Assembly (NCBI RefSeq): GCF_902374955.1
Contig: NZ_CABKRX010000030.1
Coordinates: 1 to 64,000 of the forward strand
Source: Bacillus massilioanorexius
GTDB taxonomy: Bacteria > Bacillota > Bacilli > Bacillales > DSM-1321
DNA: 64,000 nt
Reading direction: 5' to 3'
Below the pieces are notes generated by a model, which worked only from the letters and a program-made list of their open reading frames with translations, had not been told where the DNA came from and ran no database searches. Position numbers and translations under genes: made by a program. Below, one piece after another: positions 46,993-56,521 of the stretch (its first letter is position 1; each line of letters begins with the position of its first letter).

Positions 46993-47646
46993 ATGAATCT
47001 CGTTCTTATGGGGCTTCCGGGTGCAGGCAAAGGTACTCAAGCTGAAAAAATTGTAGAAAAATATAATATCCCTCATATCTCAACTGGAGATATGTTCCGT
47101 GCAGCTATTAAAGATGGAACGGAACTTGGCTTACAAGCTAAATCATTCATGGACAAAGGCGAATTAGTTCCTGATGAAGTAACTATCGGTATAGTTCGTG
47201 AAAGATTAGGCAAAGACGATTGCAAAAAAGGCTTCCTTTTAGATGGATTCCCACGTACAGTTGCTCAAGCTGACGCATTAGAAAACATCCTTTCTGATTT
47301 AAAACGTCCTATTGACTACGTAATTAACGTTGATGTAGATAAAGACATTTTAATGGAAAGATTAACTGGAAGACGTATTTGTAAAGAGTGTGGAGCTACG
47401 TATCATCTTGTATTTAATCCTCCTACTAAAGAGGGTGTATGTGATCGCTGTGGCGGAGAGCTTTACCAACGTGCTGACGATAATGCTGAAACAGTACAAA
47501 ATCGTTTAGACGTTAACTTGAAGCAAACAAAGCCTCTTTTATCTTTCTATGAAGATAAAGGAACTTTGCGCAACATTAATGGTCAACAAGATATTAATGT
47601 AGTGTTCCAAGATGTTGAAAAACTTCTTGGGGGCTTACAAGCATGA
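46993..47646 (+). CDS. adk: Adenylate kinase
   Basis: Interconverts ATP+AMP and 2 ADP. 217 residues with P-loop 'GLPGAGKGTQ' (near 7), 'DGFPRT' and a long zinc lid (CKEC and CDRC), the Gram-positive form. ATG after GAGGGGG. Stop overlaps map by four bases. Confidence 0.98.
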   Translation: MNLVLMGLPGAGKGTQAEKIVEKYNIPHISTGDMFRAAIKDGTELGLQAKSFMDKGELVPDEVTIGIVRERLGKDDCKKGFLLDGFPRTVAQADALENILSDLKRPIDYVINVDVDKDILMERLTGRRICKECGATYHLVFNPPTKEGVCDRCGGELYQRADDNAETVQNRLDVNLKQTKPLLSFYEDKGTLRNINGQQDINVVFQDVEKLLGGLQA

Positions 47647-48389
47647 TCATTTGTAAAACCCCACGCGAAATTGAAATTATGCGTCATGCTGGAAAGATTG
47701 TTGCTTTAACTCATCAAGAGTTAAAAAAACATATTGTACCTGGCATAACAACGAAAGAGTTGGATACAATTGCAGAAAACTTTATTCGTAAACATGATGC
47801 AATCCCTTCATTTAAAGGGTATAATGGTTTTCGCGGCAGTATATGTGCTTCTGTAAACGAAGAACTTGTTCACGGAATCCCAGGCAAGCGCATCTTGAAA
47901 AATGGTGATATAATTAGTGTCGATATTGGCGCTAAATATCAAGGTTATCACGGTGATTCTGCTTGGACATATGCTGTAGGTGAAATTGACGAAGAAACAC
48001 AAAGACTCTTAGATGTTACCGAAGAGTCATTATATAGAGGTTTGGAAGAAGCTAAGCCAGGCGTGCGTCTTTCAAATATCTCCCATGCCATTCAAACTTT
48101 TGCTGAGGCAAACAATTTCTCCATTGTTAGAGAGTATGTTGGTCACGGTGTTGGTCAAGACTTACATGAGGACCCTCAAATTCCTCACTATGGTCCACCC
48201 AACAAAGGTCCTCGTTTAAAGCCTGGTATGGTGTTAGCTGTAGAACCTATGGTAAATGCAGGTAGCAGATATGTTAAGACTTTAGAAGATGACTGGACTG
48301 TCGTCACTCAAGATGGAAAAATGTGTGCTCATTTCGAACATACGATAGCAATAACTGAATCTGGTTATGAAATATTAACAAAGATTTAG
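47643..48389 (+). CDS. map: Methionine aminopeptidase, type I
   Basis: Removes N-terminal methionine co-translationally. 248 residues; metal ligands fall in 'DIGAKYQGYHGD', 'GHGVGQDLHE', 'EPMV' and 'FEHTIAIT'. ATG overlaps the adk stop. In B. subtilis a small KOW gene (ybzG) lies before infA; nothing comparable is seen in 48390-48467. Confidence 0.97.
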   Translation: MIICKTPREIEIMRHAGKIVALTHQELKKHIVPGITTKELDTIAENFIRKHDAIPSFKGYNGFRGSICASVNEELVHGIPGKRILKNGDIISVDIGAKYQGYHGDSAWTYAVGEIDEETQRLLDVTEESLYRGLEEAKPGVRLSNISHAIQTFAEANNFSIVREYVGHGVGQDLHEDPQIPHYGPPNKGPRLKPGMVLAVEPMVNAGSRYVKTLEDDWTVVTQDGKMCAHFEHTIAITESGYEILTKI

Positions 48390-48467
48390 TCCTATTCGTA
48401 CGAAAACAACATTTTGTATGGTTATAATCAATAAGACGAAAGGTCTTAAAGAAGGGAGAAAACTTAA

Positions 48468-48686
48468 ATGGCTAAAGATGATGTAATTGAAATTGAAGGC
48501 ACTGTCACTGAGACTTTGCCAAACGCAATGTTCAAGGTAGAATTAGAAAACGGTCATACTATATTAGCTCACGTTTCAGGTAAAATCCGCATGCACTTTA
48601 TTCGTATTCTACCTGGCGACAAGGTAACTGTCGAGCTTTCACCGTATGACTTAACTCGCGGACGAATCACTTACAGATTCAAATAA
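48468..48686 (+). CDS. infA: Translation initiation factor IF-1
   Basis: Binds the 30S A site during initiation. 72 residues of S1-like OB fold, including 'MFKVELENGHTILAHVSGK' and 'RGRITYRFK' end. ATG after AAGGGAG. Confidence 0.98.
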   Translation: MAKDDVIEIEGTVTETLPNAMFKVELENGHTILAHVSGKIRMHFIRILPGDKVTVELSPYDLTRGRITYRFK

Positions 48687-48721
48687 TCTAAGTTACACTC
48701 CGATCTATATAAGGAGGTTAG

Positions 48722-48841
<120 letters not shown>

Positions 48842-48863
48842 TTAAAGAGGAGGTGCACACCAT

Positions 48864-49229
48864 ATGGCACGTATTGCTGGTGTTGATATTCCACGTGACA
48901 AACGTATTGTCATTTCATTAACATATATCTACGGTATTGGTAAAGCTACAGCTCAAAAAATCTTAGCTGAAACTGGTATCTCTGAAGATACTCGCGCTCG
49001 TGACTTAACGGAAGATGAATTAAACAAAATCCGTGAAGCGATCGATAAGTTAAAAGTAGAAGGTGACCTTCGTCGTGAAATTTCATTAAACATCAAACGT
49101 TTAATGGAAATTGGTTGCTACCGCGGTCTTCGTCACCGTCGTGGACTACCTGTTCGTGGTCAAAATACTAAAAATAATGCTCGTACACGTAAAGGACCTC
49201 GTCGTACAGTAGCTAACAAGAAAAAATAA
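48864..49229 (+). CDS. rpsM: 30S ribosomal protein S13
   Basis: 30S head protein contacting tRNA and bridging to L5. 121 residues, starting 'MARIAGVDIPRDKRIVISL', with C-terminal basic tail 'GRGQNTKNNARTRKGPRR'-like. ATG after GAGGAGGTG. Confidence 0.98.
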   Translation: MARIAGVDIPRDKRIVISLTYIYGIGKATAQKILAETGISEDTRARDLTEDELNKIREAIDKLKVEGDLRREISLNIKRLMEIGCYRGLRHRRGLPVRGQNTKNNARTRKGPRRTVANKKK

Positions 49230-49255
49230 TTAATTTGTAAAGGAGGTTACTATTC

Positions 49256-49645
49256 ATGGCACGTAAGACAAACACTCGTAAACGTCGTGTGAAAAAGAAT
49301 ATTGAAAACGGTATTGCACATATCCGTTCAACATTCAATAACACAATCGTTACAATCACTGACGCACACGGAAACGCAATCGCTTGGTCAAGCGCAGGTG
49401 CACTAGGATTCAGAGGATCTCGTAAATCTACTCCATTCGCAGCTCAAATGGCAGCTGAAACAGCAGCTAAAGCTTCTATGGAACACGGTTTAAAATCTTT
49501 AGAAGTAACAGTTAAAGGACCTGGTTCTGGCCGTGAAGCTGCAATTCGTGCACTTCAATCAGCTGGTTTAGACGTTACGGCTATCAAAGACGTAACTCCA
49601 GTTCCACATAACGGATGCCGTCCACCAAAACGTCGCCGTGTATAA
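49256..49645 (+). CDS. rpsK: 30S ribosomal protein S11
   Basis: Platform protein near the mRNA Shine-Dalgarno helix. 129 residues with 'HIRSTFNNTIVTITD' and C-terminal 'DVTPVPHNGCRPPKRRRV'. ATG after AAAGGAGGT. Confidence 0.98.
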   Translation: MARKTNTRKRRVKKNIENGIAHIRSTFNNTIVTITDAHGNAIAWSSAGALGFRGSRKSTPFAAQMAAETAAKASMEHGLKSLEVTVKGPGSGREAAIRALQSAGLDVTAIKDVTPVPHNGCRPPKRRRV

Positions 49646-49661
49646 TTTTTCTGTATAGAAT

Positions 49662-49825
49662 TTGTATCTCTGTCTATAATGGGATATGATACAATCAATG
49701 AAATATTACAGAATCATTAATTTAGTTGTTGCGCACAGTCGGGAACAATTACATGGGGAATTACGGTTAGAACATGTTTTTACAGGCTAGCCGAAGTTTT
49801 GACGTTTTGAAGGAGGGTTTATTAA
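49662..49825 (+). promoter_or_regulatory. rpsK-rpoA spacer with possible promoter and leader hairpin
   Basis: A 180-base spacer in an otherwise tight operon. It holds overlapping promoter-like boxes (TTGTAT 49662, TATAAT 49675, TACAAT 49690) without ideal spacing, and a hairpin in which CGGTTAG pairs with CTAGCCG just before the ribosome site AAGGAGGG. Suggests independent control of rpoA. Confidence 0.4.
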
Positions 49826-50770
49826 ATGATTGAAATAGAAAAACCAAAAATCGAAACGGTTGAAATCAGCGATGACAGCAAGTATGGTAAATTTGTCGTC
49901 GAGCCACTTGAGCGTGGGTATGGAACAACTTTGGGTAACTCCTTGCGTCGTATTCTTTTATCCTCACTCCCAGGTGCTGCTGTCACATCTATTCAAATTG
50001 ACGGTGTGATGCATGAGTTCTCAACAATTGAAGGCGTTGTAGAAGATGTAACTTCTATTATTCTTAATGTGAAAAAAATTGCTCTTAAAATTTATTCAGA
50101 TGAAGAAAAAACGTTGGAAATTGATGTACAGAGTGAAGGAGCGATCACTGCAGCAGATATTACGCATGATAGTGATGTGGAAATTCTAAATCCAGATTTA
50201 CACATTGCGACTGTAGGCAAAGGCGGTCACTTGCGTATGAGATTAACTGCACGTCGTGGACGTGGTTATACTCCTGCAGATCAAAATAAAAGAGATGATC
50301 AACCAATTGGTGTGATTCCAATCGATTCTATTTACACTCCTGTTGCACGTGTATCTTATCAAGTTGAGAATACTCGTGTAGGGCAAATGACAAACTACGA
50401 TAAGCTTACACTTGATGTATGGACTGATGGAAGCACAGGTCCAAAGGAAGCAATTGCCCTTGGATCAAAGATTTTAACAGAGCACTTAAATATCTTCGTT
50501 GGACTTACTGATGAAGCACAAAATGCTGAAATTATGGTTGAAAAAGAAGAAGATCAAAAAGAAAAAGTTCTTGAGATGACGATCGAAGAATTAGATCTTT
50601 CTGTTCGTTCTTACAACTGCTTGAAGCGTGCTGGTATCAATACCGTTCAAGAGCTTGCTCATAAAACGGAAGAAGATATGATGAAAGTACGTAATCTAGG
50701 ACGTAAATCACTTGAAGAAGTGAAAGCGAAACTAGATGAGCTAGGTTTAGGTCTTCGTAAAGACGACTAA
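49826..50770 (+). CDS. rpoA: RNA polymerase alpha subunit
   Basis: Assembly platform of RNA polymerase and target of activators. 314 residues: N-terminal dimerisation domain (about 1-230), acidic linker, and C-terminal DNA-binding domain ('LDLSVRSYNCLKRAGINTV'). ATG after AAGGAGGG. Confidence 0.98.
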   Translation: MIEIEKPKIETVEISDDSKYGKFVVEPLERGYGTTLGNSLRRILLSSLPGAAVTSIQIDGVMHEFSTIEGVVEDVTSIILNVKKIALKIYSDEEKTLEIDVQSEGAITAADITHDSDVEILNPDLHIATVGKGGHLRMRLTARRGRGYTPADQNKRDDQPIGVIPIDSIYTPVARVSYQVENTRVGQMTNYDKLTLDVWTDGSTGPKEAIALGSKILTEHLNIFVGLTDEAQNAEIMVEKEEDQKEKVLEMTIEELDLSVRSYNCLKRAGINTVQELAHKTEEDMMKVRNLGRKSLEEVKAKLDELGLGLRKDD

Positions 50771-50854
50771 TACTAGAGAAGAAATTATTTACTCTTGTAA
50801 TTTAATGAACCAGCATAGATAGATAATAATTTCAACAAAGGAGGGAATCTCTCA

Positions 50855-51217
50855 ATGGGTTACAGAAAGTTAGGACGTACTAGTTCTCAACGTAAGGCAT
50901 TATTACGTGATTTAGCAACTGACCTAATCGTTTTCGAACGTATCGAAACTACTGAAGCTAAAGCGAAAGAATTACGCTCTGTAGTGGAAAAAATGATCAC
51001 GCTTGGTAAGCGCGGTGATTTACACGCTCGTCGTCAAGCTGCTGCATTTATCCGTAAAGAAGTTGCTAACGAAGAAACTGGTCAAGATGCACTTCAAAAA
51101 CTATTCAGTGATATCGCACCTCGTTATGAAGATCGTCAAGGTGGATACACTCGTATTATGAAAATGGGTCCTCGTCGTGGAGATGGAGCACCAATCGTAG
51201 TAATCGAGTTAGTATAA
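50855..51217 (+). CDS. rplQ: 50S ribosomal protein L17
   Basis: Tunnel-exit region protein. 120 residues, starting 'MGYRKLGRTSSQRKALL'. ATG after AAAGGAGGG. Last gene of the alpha-type operon, followed by a terminator. Confidence 0.98.
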   Translation: MGYRKLGRTSSQRKALLRDLATDLIVFERIETTEAKAKELRSVVEKMITLGKRGDLHARRQAAAFIRKEVANEETGQDALQKLFSDIAPRYEDRQGGYTRIMKMGPRRGDGAPIVVIELV

Positions 51218-51228
51218 TAATAACTATA

Positions 51229-51275
51229 AAAAGGGTAGGGACAGTTGAGAACTAACTAGTTCTTACCCTTTTTTT
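51229..51275 (+). terminator. Terminator after rplQ
   Basis: AAAGGGTA pairs with TACCCTTT, enclosing an inner AGAACTA/TAGTTCT hairpin, followed by seven T. Confidence 0.88.
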
Positions 51276-51372
51276 ATACCAGTACTGCTTTATCTTATAA
51301 GGGTAAAAGTCAGTACATTCAGAAATACGCAAATAGAGTGTAACGATGGCTACATATTATAATATGTTTCAC

Positions 51373-51505
51373 GTCTAGCTCTCGCACCCCTCCTAGCTCC
51401 TGATTAGGAATATAGGCATTTGACTTTATGAAAAAGCAATGAGTAACGCTGCTATTCGACTGAGGAACGATTGTTTCCTTTAGGAGGGGTGCAGCGTTTT
51501 TTTAT
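51373..51505 (+). promoter_or_regulatory. Structured RNA-like element with terminator upstream of ecfA1 (repeat-related)
   Basis: Begins GTCTAGCTCTCGCACCCC, similar to the element at 31104. GCACCCCTCCTA (51384-51395) is a perfect 12-base complement of TAGGAGGGGTGC (51481-51492). AACGCTGC (51445-51452) complements GCAGCGTT (51491-51498), which runs into seven T and so makes a terminator. The two pairings share two bases at 51491-51492. It could be an attenuator or simply a repeat carrying a terminator. The remaining 51506-51744 has no clear promoter. Confidence 0.55.
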
Positions 51506-51744
51506 AGAGAAAAATAATTTAGTATAGAAACCATCTCTTCTAGCTCCTTTTAATAGAACAGAAAGTATAAAGTATGTTACTGTACATAATATCTAACATT
51601 ATAGTGAAATGTTTTTTAAAGATTACACATTTCAATTTGACTTACATCTAGACTCATTTGCAAAAGCATTATAAACTTTTAATAGCTAGATATAAGAGAT
51701 TAGCTGAGACTAGAATAGAAAAGCAGAGATTAGGGGGAACTAGC

Positions 51745-52575
51745 ATGAGCAATAAATTAGTAAAAGTTGAAAATGTCTCCTTTAAATATGAAGGCCAGGA
51801 ACAACGTGCGCTAAATAACGTTACTCTTTCTATAAATGAAGGAGAATGGCTTGCCATTGTTGGACATAATGGTTCTGGGAAATCTACATTAGCTAAGTTG
51901 TTAAATGGTCTCCAATTTCCAGTAGAGGGACAAATTGTCGTAAAGGATCAAGTATTATCAGAAGACACCGTTTGGGACGTTCGCAAGGAAATTGGGATGG
52001 TCTTTCAAAATCCCGATAATCAGTTTGTTGGAACAACAGTACAAGATGATGTGGCTTTTGGTTTAGAAAATAATGGGATACCGCGTGATGTTATGGTAGA
52101 ACGCGTAAAATGGGCTTTAGAAAGTGTAAAAATGGATGCATTTCTTGATCAAGAGCCGCACCATCTTTCTGGTGGACAAAAACAAAGAGTGGCCATTGCT
52201 TCAGTATTAGCTTTGCAACCAAGTATTGTAATACTAGACGAAGCTACCTCTATGCTAGATCCACGTGGAAGAGCAGAAGTGATTGAAACAGTTAGAAAAT
52301 TAAAAGAAAACAAAGCATTTACAGTTGTGTCTATCACACATGATTTAGAAGAGGCTTCAAAAGCAGATCGTATAATCGTTATGAATGGTGGACAGGTATA
52401 TCGAGAAGGAACGCCTAATGAAATTTTTCAATTAGATCAAGAATTAACGGATATTGGATTAGACATTCCTTTTTCCATAAAACTCTCTAAGGCTTTAGCC
52501 AATAATAATGTCGCCATTTCCGATCAATATTTATCATATGAACAGTTGGTGAAAGAGCTATGCGCATTGAATTAA
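51745..52575 (+). CDS. ecfA1: ECF transporter ATPase EcfA1
   Basis: One of two ATPases of the shared energy-coupling module for vitamin/metal uptake. 276 residues with Walker A GHNGSGKST, Q-loop 'VFQNPDNQ', signature LSGGQKQRVAIA and Walker B 'VILDEATSML'. The ATG at 51745 follows AGGGGGA; the longer in-frame start at 51658 adds a non-conserved extension and is rejected. Overlaps ecfA2 by 16 bases. Confidence 0.96.
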   Translation: MSNKLVKVENVSFKYEGQEQRALNNVTLSINEGEWLAIVGHNGSGKSTLAKLLNGLQFPVEGQIVVKDQVLSEDTVWDVRKEIGMVFQNPDNQFVGTTVQDDVAFGLENNGIPRDVMVERVKWALESVKMDAFLDQEPHHLSGGQKQRVAIASVLALQPSIVILDEATSMLDPRGRAEVIETVRKLKENKAFTVVSITHDLEEASKADRIIVMNGGQVYREGTPNEIFQLDQELTDIGLDIPFSIKLSKALANNNVAISDQYLSYEQLVKELCALN

Positions 52576-53429
52576 GAGATGTAGAATACCGCTACCAAGT
52601 AGATACACCTTTTGAAAGAATGGCTATTCATGATATAAATCTCGATATTTCTCCAGGAAGCTATTTGGCTGTTATTGGACATACAGGTTCAGGTAAATCA
52701 ACATTGCTTCAGCATTTAAATGGTTTATTGCGACCAACTAAAGGTGAAATACAAATTGGTGATAGAGTTATATCAGCTGGGAAAAAAGAAAAGAATTTGA
52801 AATCTATCCGGAAGCGTGTAGGGATTGTGTTTCAATTCCCTGAGCATCAATTATTTGATGAAACGGTCGAAAAGGATATTGCTTTTGGACCAATGAACTT
52901 TGGGATTTCTGAGGATGAAGCGAAGAAATTAGCGAGAGAGTCACTAAAATTAGTAGGTTTACCCGAAGAGATTCTTCAAAAATCTCCCTTTGATTTATCA
53001 GGAGGACAGATGAGAAGAGTAGCCATTGCAGGAGTTTTAGCAATGGAACCGGATGTTATTGTATTAGATGAACCTACTGCAGGTTTGGATCCCCGTGGTC
53101 GTAAAGAAATAATGGATATGTTTGCAGCATTACACAAAGAACGAGGACTATCTACCATCTTGGTTACACATAGTATGGAGGATGCCGCAAAATATGCAGA
53201 TGAAATTGTGATTATGCATAAAGGAACCATATATAAAAAGGGTACACCATACGATATTTTTTCACAGCCAGAGCAATTAATTGAATTAGGGTTGGATGTT
53301 CCTGAAACAGTTCGTTTTCAGTTAACACTTCAAAAGGAAGCAGGATATCGATTTGATCAGCCTTGTTTATCAATTGAATCTTTAGCAAAAGATATAGCAG
53401 ACGTTATGAAAAGGGGGACGAGCTCATGA
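52560..53429 (+). CDS. ecfA2: ECF transporter ATPase EcfA2
   Basis: Second ATPase of the ECF module. 289 residues with Walker A GHTGSGKST, 'VFQFPEHQLF' Q-loop, signature LSGGQMRRVAIA and Walker B 'VLDEPTAGLDP'. Pairs with EcfA1 and couples to EcfT. Overlaps both neighbours, indicating coupled translation. Confidence 0.96.
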   Translation: MRIELRDVEYRYQVDTPFERMAIHDINLDISPGSYLAVIGHTGSGKSTLLQHLNGLLRPTKGEIQIGDRVISAGKKEKNLKSIRKRVGIVFQFPEHQLFDETVEKDIAFGPMNFGISEDEAKKLARESLKLVGLPEEILQKSPFDLSGGQMRRVAIAGVLAMEPDVIVLDEPTAGLDPRGRKEIMDMFAALHKERGLSTILVTHSMEDAAKYADEIVIMHKGTIYKKGTPYDIFSQPEQLIELGLDVPETVRFQLTLQKEAGYRFDQPCLSIESLAKDIADVMKRGTSS

Positions 53430-54223
53430 TGGAAAGTATGATTATTGGTCGTTATGTGCCGTCTGATTCCATTATTCATAAAATGGATCCTCGCTCAAAA
53501 TTAATGCTCGTTTTCTTTTTTGTATGTATTGTCTTTTTAGCTAATAACGTTGTTACTTATGGAATTTTAGGTGTATATACGCTGATTTTAATCATGTTAT
53601 CTAAAATTCAACTTCGTTTTTTAATTAACGGTTTAAAACCGATTCTCTTTATCATTGTCTTTACGTTTTTGTTGCATATTTTCTTCACGAAAGAAGGAGA
53701 TATTCTATTTGATTTAGGTTGGCTTAAAGTATATGAGGGAGGGCTAAAACAGGGGATATTTATCTCATTGCGTTTTACGTATTTAATTCTTATTACAACT
53801 CTACTTACTTTATCAACCACACCAATTTCATTAACAGATGGTTTAGAGAAATTATTAAACCCATTCAAGAAAGTGAAATTACCCGTACATGAATTAGCCT
53901 TAATGATGTCTATTGCTCTTCGTTTTATTCCGACGTTAATGGAAGAGACCAGCAAGATTATGAAAGCTCAAACTGCTAGAGGTGTCGATTTTTCATCAGG
54001 TCCTATTAAGGATCGTGTTGGGGCTATCGTTCCTTTATTGGTTCCGTTGTTTGTTAGTTCGTTCAAACGAGCAGAGGAATTAGCGATTGCAATGGAAGCC
54101 CGAGGGTATCGTGGTGGAGAAGGTCGCACTAAATATAGATTACTACATTGGGGAATGGCTGATACATTGCTGATCCTTTCTTTAGTAATACTAACTGTCA
54201 TTTTATTTTATTTTAGAACATAG
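53426..54223 (+). CDS. ecfT: ECF transporter transmembrane protein EcfT
   Basis: Membrane scaffold of the ECF module, shared by many substrate-binding S components encoded elsewhere. 265 residues with about five membrane helices and two cytoplasmic coupling helices carrying 'AQTARGVDF' and 'AMEARGYRGG' (the ARG motifs that contact the ATPases). ATG overlaps the ecfA2 stop. Confidence 0.96.
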   Translation: MMESMIIGRYVPSDSIIHKMDPRSKLMLVFFFVCIVFLANNVVTYGILGVYTLILIMLSKIQLRFLINGLKPILFIIVFTFLLHIFFTKEGDILFDLGWLKVYEGGLKQGIFISLRFTYLILITTLLTLSTTPISLTDGLEKLLNPFKKVKLPVHELALMMSIALRFIPTLMEETSKIMKAQTARGVDFSSGPIKDRVGAIVPLLVPLFVSSFKRAEELAIAMEARGYRGGEGRTKYRLLHWGMADTLLILSLVILTVILFYFRT

Positions 54224-54234
54224 GAGTTATATGC

Positions 54235-54969
54235 ATGCAAAGAGTTAAATGTATTGTTTCTTATGATGGAACATTATTTTCTGGATACCAAGTACAGGTA
54301 GATAAACGTACGGTTCAAAGAGAAATTGAAAAAGTACTTGCAACTATGCATAAGCGTGATGTAAAAGTTACAGCATCTGGACGAACAGACGCTGGAGTTC
54401 ATGCATATGGACAAGTTATTCACTTTGATACGTCTTTAACCATGCCACCAGAAAACTGGGTGAAAGCGTTAAATACCATGCTTCCAGATGATATTGCGAT
54501 TGTATCGGCTGAATATGTTTCAAGTTCCTTTCATGCGAGATATGGTGCAAAAGGAAAAGAATATCGCTATGTAATAGATCTCAGCCCTATACGTGATCCG
54601 TTGAAAAGAAATTATACATTTCACTATCCTTATCCCATCGATAAGGAACGCATTGAAGAAGCTATACCATATTTATTAGGGACTCATGATTTTACAAGCT
54701 TTAGTTCAGCAAGAACAGATGTTGTCGATAAGGTTCGGACCATTTATCGCATCGATTGTAAACAAGAAGGAACAGAACTTACACTTTGTTTTTCTGGAAA
54801 TGGCTTCTTATACAATATGGTGAGAATTTTAACGGGTACACTTATCGAAATTGGAGCAGGTAGAAGAGAACCAGAAGATATGAAAGAAATTATAGCTAGT
54901 CACAATCGAGCAGCTGCTGGGAAAACAGCACCACCACAAGGGTTGTATTTATGGGAAGTGTATTACTAG
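54235..54969 (+). CDS. truA: tRNA pseudouridine(38-40) synthase TruA
   Basis: Makes pseudouridine in the anticodon arm of many tRNAs. 244 residues with the catalytic aspartate in 'ASGRTDAGVHA' (near 50-60). ATG after TAGGAG. Order ecfT-truA-rplM is conserved in Bacilli. Confidence 0.97.
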   Translation: MQRVKCIVSYDGTLFSGYQVQVDKRTVQREIEKVLATMHKRDVKVTASGRTDAGVHAYGQVIHFDTSLTMPPENWVKALNTMLPDDIAIVSAEYVSSSFHARYGAKGKEYRYVIDLSPIRDPLKRNYTFHYPYPIDKERIEEAIPYLLGTHDFTSFSSARTDVVDKVRTIYRIDCKQEGTELTLCFSGNGFLYNMVRILTGTLIEIGAGRREPEDMKEIIASHNRAAAGKTAPPQGLYLWEVYY

Positions 54970-55029
54970 TTTGAAGTCTAGGTGTAGATGATCCTTAAGA
55001 AACTACTTATAAATCTGTATAACATGTAC

Positions 55030-55162
55030 TTGACATTAGGGTTAAATACAGATAATATAATATGGTATGTATTTTATTTAATCCCACGATGAGCCCCGGA
55101 AGAGTTTTTCGTGATTGTAAATAAATAATTAAATTCTTTTCATATTATTAGGAGGTAAAATA
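55030..55162 (+). promoter_or_regulatory. rplM promoter and L13 leader
   Basis: TTGACA (55030-55035), 17-nt spacer, TAATAT (55053-55058). The transcript begins with the Firmicute L13 leader: CCCACGATGAGCCCCGG and GTTTTTCGTGATTG, with CACGA pairing to TCGTG, about 55084-55117. L13 is thought to repress its operon through this element. The ribosome site TAGGAGGT follows. Confidence 0.8.
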
Positions 55163-55600
55163 ATGCGTACGACATTCATGGCGAAAGCAAATGAAATCGA
55201 TCGTAAATGGTACGTTATTGACGCTAAAGGCCAAACTCTTGGTCGTCTTGCTAGCGAAGTAGCTTCTATTTTACGTGGTAAAAATAAACCAACATTCACA
55301 CCGCATGTTGATACTGGTGATCATGTAATTATTATCAACGCTTCAGAAATTCACTTAACAGGTAAAAAGTTGACTGACAAAATTTATCGTCGTCACACAA
55401 TGCACCCAGGTGGATTGAAAGAAAGAACTGCTCTTGAAATGAGAACAAACTACCCAGAGAGAATGTTAGAACTTGCTATCAAAGGCATGCTTCCAAAGAA
55501 CTCTCTTGGACGTCAAATGTTTAAAAAATTACACGTATATGCTGGCGCTGAGCACAATCAACAAGCTCAAAAACCAGAAGTATACGAATTACGCGGATAA
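55163..55600 (+). CDS. rplM: 50S ribosomal protein L13
   Basis: Early 50S assembly protein. 145 residues starting 'MRTTFMAKANEIDRKWYVI', signature 'MLPKNSLGRQMFKKLHVYAG'. ATG at 55163; an internal ATG five codons later is less likely. Co-transcribed with rpsI. Confidence 0.98.
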   Translation: MRTTFMAKANEIDRKWYVIDAKGQTLGRLASEVASILRGKNKPTFTPHVDTGDHVIIINASEIHLTGKKLTDKIYRRHTMHPGGLKERTALEMRTNYPERMLELAIKGMLPKNSLGRQMFKKLHVYAGAEHNQQAQKPEVYELRG

Positions 55601-55621
55601 TTTTTAAAGGAGGTTACTATC

Positions 55622-56014
55622 TTGGCACAGGTTCAATACTATGGCACAGGTCGTCGTAAAAGTTCTGTAGCACGCGTACGTTTAGTACCGGGTGAAGGAC
55701 GTATCGTTATTAACGGACGTGAAATCAATGAGTATTTCCCATTCGACACACTTATTTTAGTTGTAAAACAACCATTAGTAGCTACTGAAACTACTGGAAG
55801 CTACGATGTTCTTGTAAACGTATCTGGTGGAGGTTTCACTGGTCAAGCTGGTGCAGTACGTCACGGTATCGCTCGTGCGTTACTTCAAGCTGATCCTGAA
55901 TTCCGTCCAGCACTTAAATCTGCAGGATTATTAACTCGTGATGCACGTATGAAAGAGCGTAAAAAATACGGTCTTAAAGGTGCTCGTCGTGCTCCTCAGT
56001 TCTCAAAACGTTAA
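55622..56014 (+). CDS. rpsI: 30S ribosomal protein S9
   Basis: 30S head protein whose C-terminal tail (ending SKR) touches P-site tRNA. 130 residues. TTG start at 55622 after AAAGGAGGT; family N-terminus 'MAQVQYYGTGRRK'. Last conserved gene before the accessory island. Confidence 0.97.
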   Translation: MAQVQYYGTGRRKSSVARVRLVPGEGRIVINGREINEYFPFDTLILVVKQPLVATETTGSYDVLVNVSGGGFTGQAGAVRHGIARALLQADPEFRPALKSAGLLTRDARMKERKKYGLKGARRAPQFSKR

Positions 56015-56034
56015 TTTTTATATTATCGTTTCGA

Positions 56035-56069
56035 AGACTCTCGAACCATTGGTTCGGGGGTCTTTTTTT
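56035..56069 (+). terminator. Terminator after rpsI
   Basis: AGACTCTCGAACC pairs with GGTTCGGGGGTCT (two G-U pairs), followed by seven T. The next 450 bases (56070-56521) are A/T-rich with no gene; I see no confident promoter, although one must drive the LXG genes. Confidence 0.92.
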
Positions 56070-56521
56070 GTGCTTTTTTGACAATAGCTGGTCTTTATTA
56101 AAACTTAGCACTAGTGTTTGCATCTGTTAGCATAGCTGTATAGGGCGCGGTATGTTAAGTAGTAGAGAAGTAGTATATCTTGAAATGCTTGAGTGTTAAT
56201 TTAAGCTAATAGACTCATTTGTAAACGTATTTCCATTTGATACCATATATAGATAGGCATACTTTTTTATTTTGCCATATGGATATATACATAAAAAACA
56301 GGTAGTAATGAATGTCCTATTCATCCTTTTTTAGAATCATAGCTTAAGGAGAAAAATGGACAGTTCATATAATGGAAAAGTTATTTGTCAGAAGTAGCTG
56401 GCAAACAGAGTGCTTAATGAAAATCAAAATTAGTTGAACTGCTGAAATTCACTTTGCTGAACGGTGTTGCTGCGGAAAGAGTATGGATTGAAATAGAGAG
56501 AAAAGAAAGGGTGGAAAGAGT

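Noticed and set aside
51658..51744. N-terminal extension of EcfA1 from an upstream ATG
   Set aside because: The 29 extra residues are not part of the ABC domain, and a good ribosome site precedes the ATG at 51745.
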